Shown here: positions 19,852-28,027 of the stretch, piece by piece
Position numbering within the stretch: position 1 is the stretch's first letter
Layout of the letters: each line of letters opens with the position of its first letter
Source of the DNA: Rhodopirellula baltica SH 1
GTDB lineage: Bacteria > Planctomycetota > Planctomycetia > Pirellulales > Pirellulaceae
NCBI RefSeq assembly: GCF_000196115.1
Contig: NC_005027.1
Span: 4,774,001-4,838,000, forward strand
Length of the DNA: 64,000 nt
Direction: 5' to 3'
Program-made: the position numbers and the translations under genes
The notes under the pieces: generated by a model
Database searches by the model: none
What the model was told of the DNA's origin: nothing
Seen by the model: the letters and a program-made list of their open reading frames with translations, nothing else

Positions 19852-22112
19852 TCGAAACTCATTCGCTTTCGTTTGCCTGGACGCCTTGGACCATCGCGAT
19901 CGCGGTGGTGGCCATTGCGTTGACGCTCGTGTTTGGATTCCTCGCGTGCTGGCGAAACCACTTCCGCAAAGCGACCGTGTTGCTGGAAGCGTTGCGTTTG
20001 ATTGTCGTCGTGATTGCCGCAACCTTGCTCGGCGGTCCTGAATGGGTTGAACAATACGTCCCCGATGACAAACCCGTCGTCGCGGTTCTGTACGACAATT
20101 CCGGCAGCATGCAAACGCGGGATGTGGTGCAATCCGAACCTCAAACCCGCGAAGAAGCAATCGCGTCGCTGACGCAAATGGAGGCTTGGAAATCACTCGA
20201 GTCACGAGCCGAAGTGGTCATCGAACCATTCGCGGAAACCAAACCAGAGCCCCACAATCCCAACCGCATCAACCCGATCTCCAACCCCGCCGGAATCGCT
20301 CCTGGTGAGACCGCTGAGTTCGTCGAAGAGAAAGGCACGGACCTTTCCAGCCCACTGCTGGATGTCGTCCGCAAGCACCCACATTTGCTCGGCGTCGTGT
20401 TGGCGTCGGATGGAGACTGGAACCAAGGTGACGCGCCCGTGCGTGCGGCAGGCCGGTTGCGATCGATGGGCGTTCCCGTGTTCACCGTTCCCGTTGGCAG
20501 CGAAGAACGTTTGCCCGATGTCGAATTGCTCAGTTTCGATGTACCAACCTTTGCGATCGGTGGCAAAAAGGTTCGCATCCCATTTTCGGTTGAAAGCTCG
20601 CTACCACGAGACCACGCCGCGACGGTCACCATGACCACGTCCAAAGGTGAAACGATCACCAAGGACATCCGCATCGCCGCGATGGGCCGCACGAACGATT
20701 CAGTCGATTGGGAACCGGAAGAACTCGGCGATGAAACGCTGACACTGACGATCAGCAAACATCCCAACGAACTGCTCGACGACAACAATGAGATTGCCGC
20801 CCCGATCTCCATTCGAGAAGAAAAGCTTCGAGTGCTCGTGATCGAATCGGTGCCCCGCTGGGAATACCGCTATCTACGAAACGCGTTGTCTCGTGATCCG
20901 GGCGTGGAGGTTTCGTGCTTGCTGTTTCACCCGGGCCTCGACGCTCGCGGTGGAGGCAACGCCGATTACATCGCGACCTTCCCCGACACAAAGGAAGAAC
21001 TTTCAAAGTACGACGTCGTCTTCCTTGGCGACGTCGGTTTGGACGACGATCAACTGACGATGGAACAATGCGAATGGCTGCATGGTTTGGTCGAACAACA
21101 AGCCAGCGGTTTGGTCTTCATCCCCGGTTGGGAAGGCCGACAATTCAGTTTGCAGGAAACGCCACTGAAGGATCTGTTGCCAGTCACGCTCGACGAAGGC
21201 CAACCGGGCGGTTGGGGTTCACGCACCGCCCAACACTTTGAACTCACACAGCTCGGTCGCCGCAGCTTGCTGACCAAACTCGCCGACACCGCCGACGAGA
21301 ACCTGGAAGTCTGGGGCAACCTGCCTGGCTTCCAGTGGTACGCACCGGTGCTGGCCGCGAAACCTGGTTCGGAAACGTTGCTGGTTCATCAAGAGGTCAG
21401 CAATCGATTCGGTCGTTTACCATTGCTGGTCACGCGAACATATGGAGCGGGCAAAGTTCTGTTCATGGGAACCGACGGTGCTTGGCGTTGGCGCAAAGGC
21501 GTCGAAGACCTTTACCACTATCGGTTCTGGGGCCAAGTCGTTCGTTGGATGGCGTATCGCCGGAACATGGCCCAAGGCGAAACGATGCGTTTGTATTACT
21601 CGCCCGAACAACCACAAGTCCGCCAAACGGTCAGCGTCAACGCAAACGTGATGGAAGCCAGCGGCGAACCGCTCTCCGGTGGCGACGTGACGTTGCAAAT
21701 CGTTGCTCCGTCCGGCCGTTCGCAAACGATTCAACTGCAATCCTCGGGTGAAGCCTGGGGTGCGTTCGCAGGCCGCTTCACACCGGAAGAACCCGGCGAA
21801 CACAAGTTGACTTTGTTTTGCAAACAAACCGGTGACTCGTTGCAGACCACGGTGTTTGCTCAGGGAGTCGCTTTGGAACAAATTGGAAAACCGGCTCGCC
21901 CGGACGTGATGCAAGAGATCGCTCGCGTCACCAATGGGCAAGTCTTCACCGTCGATCGAGTGGAAGACGTGATCGCGTGGCTGTCGGCCATGCCTGATCG
22001 TCCACCTTCGATTCGTCGCATCGCACTTTGGAGTCACCCGGCAATCGTCGGTGGATTCATCGCTCTGTTGGCATTGTTTTGGATCGGTCGCAAGGGAGTC
22101 GGATTGATATGA
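19848..22112 (+). CDS. VWA/glutamine-amidotransferase-like membrane protein
   Basis: About 754 residues from ATG 19848, which overlaps the BatA-like stop. Two N-terminal membrane helices (residues 13-35 and 45-62), then a VWA domain with the MIDAS motif YDNSGSMQ (residues 82-89). A region beginning RVLVIESVPRWEYRYLRNAL resembles the class-I amidotransferase-like fold found in such proteins, but I see no catalytic Cys-His-Glu triad. A single C-terminal helix lies close to the end (IALLALFWIGRKGVGLI). It probably forms a membrane complex with the BatA-like protein. Confidence 0.88.
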   Translation: MIETHSLSFAWTPWTIAIAVVAIALTLVFGFLACWRNHFRKATVLLEALRLIVVVIAATLLGGPEWVEQYVPDDKPVVAVLYDNSGSMQTRDVVQSEPQTREEAIASLTQMEAWKSLESRAEVVIEPFAETKPEPHNPNRINPISNPAGIAPGETAEFVEEKGTDLSSPLLDVVRKHPHLLGVVLASDGDWNQGDAPVRAAGRLRSMGVPVFTVPVGSEERLPDVELLSFDVPTFAIGGKKVRIPFSVESSLPRDHAATVTMTTSKGETITKDIRIAAMGRTNDSVDWEPEELGDETLTLTISKHPNELLDDNNEIAAPISIREEKLRVLVIESVPRWEYRYLRNALSRDPGVEVSCLLFHPGLDARGGGNADYIATFPDTKEELSKYDVVFLGDVGLDDDQLTMEQCEWLHGLVEQQASGLVFIPGWEGRQFSLQETPLKDLLPVTLDEGQPGGWGSRTAQHFELTQLGRRSLLTKLADTADENLEVWGNLPGFQWYAPVLAAKPGSETLLVHQEVSNRFGRLPLLVTRTYGAGKVLFMGTDGAWRWRKGVEDLYHYRFWGQVVRWMAYRRNMAQGETMRLYYSPEQPQVRQTVSVNANVMEASGEPLSGGDVTLQIVAPSGRSQTIQLQSSGEAWGAFAGRFTPEEPGEHKLTLFCKQTGDSLQTTVFAQGVALEQIGKPARPDVMQEIARVTNGQVFTVDRVEDVIAWLSAMPDRPPSIRRIALWSHPAIVGGFIALLALFWIGRKGVGLI

Positions 22113-25100
22113 AGATTGCAGACAACCATTCACCCGCGCAAACAAACTTGCGCATTCCCGATTCGCTCAAGCAGCAATTGCTGGCGTACCGGCGTCGCGT
22201 TTGGCAAATCAAGCTGACCGAAGCCGTCGCGATCGTGGTCGCGGGAATCGGGCTGGCGTTCCTGCTCGTCTACGGGATGGACCGCTTCACCGACACGCCG
22301 GCGATTCTTCGAGGCCTGCTTTGGATTGGCGGATTCGCTTTGATGGCCATCGTGCCCTGGGCGATCTACAAATGGGTTTACAAGCATCAAGCTCTCGAAC
22401 CGCTCGCGAAATTGTTGAGCCAAAAGATGCCTTCGATCGGCGACCGATTGTTGGGCGTGATCGAGCTGACTCACAACGCGTCCGAACAAGCCCGCTCGCC
22501 CGAACTTTGCCAAGCTGCGATGACGCAAGTCGCCGACGATGCGGCCGGCAAAGACTTTCGCAGCGCCGCCCCGAACTCTCGATACAAAGCCTGGACCGGC
22601 TTGGCCGCCGCAACCGTGCTGGCCATCGGAGCCTTGGCGGTGACCTATCCCGCGGCAACGGGCAATGCGATGACGCGATTGCTGGCACCGTGGGGATCCA
22701 CGCCGCGTTACACGTTCACACGAATCGATGCTCTGGCGAACGACGTCTACATCCCACACGGGGAACCGGTTGTCTTGCCGGTTGCCTTGAGCGCCGATTC
22801 TCGCTGGCAACCCGAGTCCGCAGAACTGCACATTGGGCAACAGAAACCAATCCAAGCCACCCTTCGCGATGGGCAGTACGCCTTTGCCGTGCCACCTCAA
22901 CTCAGCGAACATCCAATGTCGCTCACCGTTGGCGATGTGAAGCAATCGGTGAAGCTGAAACCCACGCTGCGTCCTGAGCTTTCCAAGATCGTCGCGGACG
23001 TGAACTTGCCCGAATACCTCGGCCAACCTGAACCCAAACAAATTGACACACGAGGCGGCTCCTTGACCGTCGTTCGCGGAAGCCAAGCCGTCGTGACCGC
23101 GATCGCCAATCGCGAATTGGCCGATGGCAAAGTCAACGAAAAATCGCGTCCGGTCGACGGGCCGCAGTTGGCAAGCGATTTCGTGAAAGCCATCGAAACC
23201 GAAACCCTGCAATTCCAGTGGCGTGACCAGATGGGACTGACGGGACGCGAACCGTTCACGTTGTCGATCGAGGCGATTGACGACGAAGCCCCCACGTTGA
23301 TTTGCGACGGCCTGGAACGCCAAGCCGTCGTGTTGGATTCGGAAACATTGACTTTCCAAGTCCGTGCCAACGATGACTTTGGCATCCGCCGCGTCGGCAT
23401 CCAGTGGAAAGGCATGGACGTCGGTGCGGTCGAAGAACCAGCCGAAGGCGAGCGAGCTCTCGCGGCGGGTGATCCGACCGCGGCCAGCTTGGAAGCGATG
23501 GGAACGTTCTCGGCCAAGTCGCTGGGGATTCCCGCTCAACCGATCGAGCTGCAAGTCTGGGCGGAGGACTACCTGCCCGAGCGGGCCCGCGTGTTGTCGC
23601 CGCCGTTTTTGCTTTACGTCCTCACCCCGGACCAACATGCAATTTGGATGACGGAACAATTGAGCAAGTGGCACCGCCAAGCTCTCGACGTTCGAGACCG
23701 CGAACGCCAACTGCACGAGAAGAACAAACAACTTCGCGAACTGTCTGCTGATGAAGTCGAAATGGACCAGCATCAACGCGAAATCGAGCGGCAAGCTTCC
23801 GCCGAACGATCCAACGGTCGTCGATTGGAACGGCTCGGCCAGATGGGCGACCAATTGGTTTTGGCGGCATCGAAGAATCCCGAAATCGGGGTTGGCCACC
23901 TGGAACGTTGGGCGGAGATGCTGCAGGTCTTGCAGGACCTCTCCGACAACCGGATGCCCAGCGTCGCGAATTTGCTGGACGACGCGGCACAAGAAGCACC
24001 GAAGATCGCATCCAAACCTGGCCCCCAAAGCCCCGGCGGTCCCAAAGCGGGACAAAGCCGTGCGAACTCCTCAGGCCCAGGTTCTGAAATGTCCAAGCAC
24101 CCTGGCCCCAAACCACGTGCGGCACCACAGTTGGTCGACATGGAATCCTCCGCCAACTCACCCGACGAAGGCAAAGGTTCCCCCGGTGGTCCCAAGAAAC
24201 CCAGCAATCCTGCGTTGCGTTTGCCAACGACGACGGTGATGGGCAAGAGCCAACCTTCGGATGACAAACCGAAGAAGGACGAGCCTTTGAAGATGACGCA
24301 AGCGATCACCGAGCAGAAAGAATTGCTCGACGAATTCGACAAGATCGCCGACGAACTGAACCTTGTCTTGGCGAACTTGGAAGGCAGCACGTTGGTCAAG
24401 CGATTGAAAGCCGCCTCGCGTAAACAAAACCTGGTTGCCAAACAGCTGACCAATCACCTCGAACCCGCATTCGGTCAAAGTGCCCCGCGCATCGACAAAA
24501 CCGCATGGGAACTTTTCGGTGAATTACAAACCACCGAGGACGAGAGCACCGAACAAGTCTCTTACATCATGGATGACATGGAGGCTTACTTTGAACGACG
24601 ACGCTTCACGCAGTTCAAAGTCACTCTGGACGAAATGAAATCCAGCGATGTGATTGGCGGTTTGCGTCAACTCTCGGCTGCAATCAAGAAACAGCAGGGT
24701 ATCTCCGTCGCGCAGTGTGAGTTCTGGTCGGACTCACTGGATCGTTGGGCTGAAAACTTGGTCGACCCCGCTTGCAACGGCAGTTGTCCCGGCGGCAAGT
24801 CACCGGAAAGCCTGCCACCATCGATCGTTCGCGATGTGATGCAAGTTTTGGAATCCGAAGTCAATTTGCGCGACGAAACTCGAGTGGCCGAACAAGCCAA
24901 AACGGCCGTTGAATCCAAGGAGCACAAAGCCACCGCCGAGACGCTGGCCAAAACTCAAACGGAGATCAACGAACGCGTCGTGGACGTCATCGAACGCATC
25001 CGCGAATTGCCGGAGGCGACCAAGCACTTTGGGAAAGAGCTCAAGATGCTGGCCGCTGTCGACTCAGTGATGACCGATGCCACTTCGATCCTGAAGCAAC

Positions 25101-25393
25101 CCAACACGGGTTCCCAAGCCATCGCGGCCGAGACCGAAGCCATTGAGTTGATTCTGCGTTCCAAACGCATCAACCCGAAAGGTGGCGGAGGAGGCGGCAG
25201 TTCGCCTGGTGGCGGATCCGGAGGTGGCAACAGCACTGATTCCGCTTTGGCATTGCTAGGAAAAAGCAAGAACGAAAAGGAAGTGCGTGAGAACAAGAAC
25301 ATCACGCAATCGACCGGCGAAACCGGAGCAGAACTGCCCGAAGAATTCCGCCGCGGACTGGATCAATACTTCAGCCGATTGGGAGGAACCTGA
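22109..25393 (+). CDS. Large membrane protein with coiled coils (DUF4175-like layout)
   Basis: 1094 residues from ATG 22109, overlapping the previous stop by four bases. Three N-terminal membrane segments (about 35-57, 68-90 and 168-187), a beta-rich periplasmic region, then long charged helices (around DRERQLHEKNKQLRELSADE). Next is a Pro/Gly/Ser-rich linker, further helices, and a Gly-rich stretch (GGGGGGSSPGGGSGGG) before the C-terminus. The layout resembles DUF4175-type proteins found next to Bat genes. The coiled coils suggest a structural or scaffold role in the envelope. The last base of its stop codon is the first base of the next start codon. Confidence 0.8.
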   Translation: MKIADNHSPAQTNLRIPDSLKQQLLAYRRRVWQIKLTEAVAIVVAGIGLAFLLVYGMDRFTDTPAILRGLLWIGGFALMAIVPWAIYKWVYKHQALEPLAKLLSQKMPSIGDRLLGVIELTHNASEQARSPELCQAAMTQVADDAAGKDFRSAAPNSRYKAWTGLAAATVLAIGALAVTYPAATGNAMTRLLAPWGSTPRYTFTRIDALANDVYIPHGEPVVLPVALSADSRWQPESAELHIGQQKPIQATLRDGQYAFAVPPQLSEHPMSLTVGDVKQSVKLKPTLRPELSKIVADVNLPEYLGQPEPKQIDTRGGSLTVVRGSQAVVTAIANRELADGKVNEKSRPVDGPQLASDFVKAIETETLQFQWRDQMGLTGREPFTLSIEAIDDEAPTLICDGLERQAVVLDSETLTFQVRANDDFGIRRVGIQWKGMDVGAVEEPAEGERALAAGDPTAASLEAMGTFSAKSLGIPAQPIELQVWAEDYLPERARVLSPPFLLYVLTPDQHAIWMTEQLSKWHRQALDVRDRERQLHEKNKQLRELSADEVEMDQHQREIERQASAERSNGRRLERLGQMGDQLVLAASKNPEIGVGHLERWAEMLQVLQDLSDNRMPSVANLLDDAAQEAPKIASKPGPQSPGGPKAGQSRANSSGPGSEMSKHPGPKPRAAPQLVDMESSANSPDEGKGSPGGPKKPSNPALRLPTTTVMGKSQPSDDKPKKDEPLKMTQAITEQKELLDEFDKIADELNLVLANLEGSTLVKRLKAASRKQNLVAKQLTNHLEPAFGQSAPRIDKTAWELFGELQTTEDESTEQVSYIMDDMEAYFERRRFTQFKVTLDEMKSSDVIGGLRQLSAAIKKQQGISVAQCEFWSDSLDRWAENLVDPACNGSCPGGKSPESLPPSIVRDVMQVLESEVNLRDETRVAEQAKTAVESKEHKATAETLAKTQTEINERVVDVIERIRELPEATKHFGKELKMLAAVDSVMTDATSILKQPNTGSQAIAAETEAIELILRSKRINPKGGGGGGSSPGGGSGGGNSTDSALALLGKSKNEKEVRENKNITQSTGETGAELPEEFRRGLDQYFSRLGGT

Positions 25394-26166
25394 TGGTCAC
25401 CCGCCGTTGGAGTTTCCTGTTGCTTGGACTGTTGGCATTGACGACTCGTCCGGTCTCGTCGCAGGAACTGAGAGTGCAAGCAGTACAAGAATTCAATGCT
25501 CTCAATCGATTGGTAGCCAAAGGCGAAAAACTATTGGCGAAGAAACCCAAACCGCCTGAGTTTCTCAAACCGCTGGTGAATGCGGAACTGTCATTTGTTC
25601 ATCGAGTCTGCAAGCCGACTGACGAACAAATGGAGACCATCGTGGAATCAGCTGAAGAAGCACTCAAAGGGATGGTGGACCTTCTCGACCAAAGAGTCCG
25701 AGGACGGACAGCCTCTACTATTCAATACAGGGGACTGAATGGGCAAATGCTCAACCAGAATCCAGTGCAACGTATTCGCGAAGACACCATGGATTACCTC
25801 CCTCTGCTTTTGACGGAGGAGCAATACCAAAAATACAAACAGGAATCCTCGCAACGCGAACGGATTGAGCGGGAGGCGGCTTCGGATTACCTGGTCGCAT
25901 TGTTGGGCGAGAAATTGATTCTCACCAAAATCCAACAAAGACAGCTTCGAGAAGCCTTTCTAGAAGAATGGTCTGACCTGGATGTCGAGTGGGTCGTGAC
26001 CTATATCAGCAACCAACGATTTGTCCCCATCATTCCCAGCAATCTGCTGCGAAAGGTTTTGACCACGGAGCAACAAACTGCATGGGCGTCATTCCAACAA
26101 GTCAACATCAATGTGATGCTTGGCCAGAACGCTGAACTGTTTCTCGAAAAGGAATGGCTGCCATGA
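25393..26166 (+). CDS. Secreted helical protein, unknown
   Basis: A 257-residue protein with a signal peptide (RRWSFLLLGLLALTTRPVSSQ, cleavage likely after SSQ or nearby). The mature part is almost all helical, with many Gln, Glu and Leu, and resembles the next gene product in size and style. Its start overlaps the previous stop by one base, so it is part of the operon. No catalytic motif is seen and I do not recognise the family. Confidence 0.75.
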   Translation: MVTRRWSFLLLGLLALTTRPVSSQELRVQAVQEFNALNRLVAKGEKLLAKKPKPPEFLKPLVNAELSFVHRVCKPTDEQMETIVESAEEALKGMVDLLDQRVRGRTASTIQYRGLNGQMLNQNPVQRIREDTMDYLPLLLTEEQYQKYKQESSQRERIEREAASDYLVALLGEKLILTKIQQRQLREAFLEEWSDLDVEWVVTYISNQRFVPIIPSNLLRKVLTTEQQTAWASFQQVNINVMLGQNAELFLEKEWLP

Positions 26167-26963
26167 ACATAAGAAGATTGGTGGCTTGGTACATCGCAGC
26201 TTTGTTGGGAACATTCATCGCGATATCGCCACAGCAATGCGAGGCACAGAACCGAATCAGCCTTGCACAATTCGACAATTGGATCTTCCAAACTGCCGGC
26301 CGCGATGAGGCGCAGTGCCGAAAAGGATTGGAGAAAAAGATCGAATTGCAATTCGTCCGAATCGAACAATCCACTCCTTTAACAGAAAACCAAAAAGACT
26401 CCCTTCGTTTGGCTGGCCAAGGTGACATCAAGCGTTTTTTTGATCGAGTCAATCAAGCTCGCGAGAAGTTTCTTCGGATGGAGCAAAAGGATAACAACCT
26501 CCACATCAACGAAGCCTACCAATTGGCGTCGCCACTTCAACAGGAGTTGTCGATGGGCATTTTTGGAAAGGATTCTCTCATGGCGAAAGCGACGCGACAT
26601 GTCATGACCGACGACCAAGCGACGCAGATCCAGGAACGCGTCCTTGAACAATCCAGAGCCATGATGGAGATGCAAGGCAAAGTTTTCATTGCCACCATCA
26701 GCCGCGGCATGGCGATGACAGCAAAACAACAGCGGGAACTTCAAGAACGCTTCCAAAAGAAAATTCAACAACTAGCGAAACTCCCCGACGAAGAGGAACG
26801 CGGTTTCGTGAGCCGGTCGTTGTTCATTCTTTGGCTTGTCGAAATTATCGGCGAAGAAGACTTCCCTCATTTCGATGCAGAACAGATGGTCGTAGTCAAA
26901 CGACTCGAGAACCGAGCGAATGATGCCAAGCCAATGTTAAAGTTACGAGGGCTGCTGAAATGA
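26163..26963 (+). CDS. Secreted helical protein, possible paralogue of the preceding gene
   Basis: About 266 residues. I chose the ATG at 26163 because it overlaps the previous stop as ATGA and lies ten bases after AAAAGGA; an ATG at 26154 is too close to that site. There is a signal peptide (NIRRLVAWYIAALLGTFIAI) and a helical mature part rich in Gln, Glu and Arg. The shared order of features with the preceding gene (signal, Gln-rich helices, a WLVEI/WVVTY-type segment near the end) suggests old duplication, which needs an alignment. Function unknown. Confidence 0.75.
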   Translation: MNIRRLVAWYIAALLGTFIAISPQQCEAQNRISLAQFDNWIFQTAGRDEAQCRKGLEKKIELQFVRIEQSTPLTENQKDSLRLAGQGDIKRFFDRVNQAREKFLRMEQKDNNLHINEAYQLASPLQQELSMGIFGKDSLMAKATRHVMTDDQATQIQERVLEQSRAMMEMQGKVFIATISRGMAMTAKQQRELQERFQKKIQQLAKLPDEEERGFVSRSLFILWLVEIIGEEDFPHFDAEQMVVVKRLENRANDAKPMLKLRGLLK

Positions 26964-28027
26964 AAACCGTGACACCCAAGCAGCCATTACGACTGCTAGC
27001 TTTGATAGTGATCAGCACGTTCTGTTCGACGCCGGCCAGTGCCCAATTCCCAACCGCCCAACTCGGCGACGTGGTACCGCGTGACGTGCGTGAGATTTAC
27101 GAAAAGGGCATTCAGTACCTCGCGAAGGCACAAAGCGAAGAGGGAAATTGGTCCGATGGTGCCTACGCAGGCCCCGGCGTGACCGGCATGGCCGTGATGA
27201 CTTTCTTGGCCTCGGGCGAAGACCCCAACTACGGCATCTACAGCAGCAACATTCGTCGCGGGCTGCGGAGCATTGTCAATTCCCAGGATCCCAACTCGGG
27301 AATTCTCGGTGGCAACAGTGGTCACGCCAGCATGTACAACCACGGTTTCGCGACCTTGGCACTCGCCGAAGCTTACGGCGTGGTCAACGAACGTCTGCTC
27401 ACCACCGGCGGTAAGAAACTGGATCGATCACTCGGCGAAGCCCTGGAACTCGCCGTTCGCGGTGCGGTGACGTCGCAGAAAAAGAACTCTTACGGTGGGT
27501 GGCGATATGGCGCCGATGCAAAAGACGCCGACACCTCCGTCAGCGGCGCCGTCATGGTGGGCTTATTGGCGGCCCGCAACGCAGGTGTCAAGGTTCCCGA
27601 CGAAGCGATCGACCGCGGTGTGGCCTACTTTAAATCCATGACCAGCTCGTCCGGGCAAGTCGCTTACGCGGGACTAGGTGGGTTTGACAATTCGACGCCG
27701 CGAATCTCGATTGGGTGTTTGGTCTACGCCGTGTCGCGTCGAAAAGACATGCCCGAATTCAAAGCCACGCTCGCGGCACTTACCAATCAAATGGACACCT
27801 CCGGCGGGGCTTACATGAGCTATGGAAATTACTACCAGGCTCAAGCGTTGTTTCAGGGCGATGTCGAAGCCTGGGAAAAATGGAACAAGGAACTGATCCG
27901 TCAACTGAAGGCCAAACAGAACGACGACGGAAGTTTTTCAGGCAACTATGGCACCACCGTCGAAACCTCTTTGTCGCTGCTGGCGATGGCGCTCAACTTC
28001 CGTTTCTTGCCGATCTACGAACGATGA
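26960..28027 (+). CDS. Secreted prenyltransferase/squalene-cyclase-fold protein
   Basis: A 355-residue protein with a signal peptide ending near ASAQ. The mature part is an alpha/alpha-toroid with repeated motifs of the type GIQYLAKAQSEEGNW, GFATLALAEAYG, SYGGWRYGADAKDADTSVSG and QNDDGSFSGNYGT. The fold is shared by prenyltransferases, squalene cyclases and alpha-2-macroglobulin thioester domains. The catalytic DxDD of cyclases is not seen, so it is more likely a binding or structural protein. It overlaps both neighbours by four bases (ATGA). Confidence 0.88.
   Translation: MKTVTPKQPLRLLALIVISTFCSTPASAQFPTAQLGDVVPRDVREIYEKGIQYLAKAQSEEGNWSDGAYAGPGVTGMAVMTFLASGEDPNYGIYSSNIRRGLRSIVNSQDPNSGILGGNSGHASMYNHGFATLALAEAYGVVNERLLTTGGKKLDRSLGEALELAVRGAVTSQKKNSYGGWRYGADAKDADTSVSGAVMVGLLAARNAGVKVPDEAIDRGVAYFKSMTSSSGQVAYAGLGGFDNSTPRISIGCLVYAVSRRKDMPEFKATLAALTNQMDTSGGAYMSYGNYYQAQALFQGDVEAWEKWNKELIRQLKAKQNDDGSFSGNYGTTVETSLSLLAMALNFRFLPIYER

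Noticed and set aside
27715-28023. 103-codon extension of the thioredoxin-tailed protein upstream of 28024
   Set aside because: It lies inside the prenyltransferase-fold gene in another frame; the overlap start ATGA at 28024 is followed by a signal peptide.
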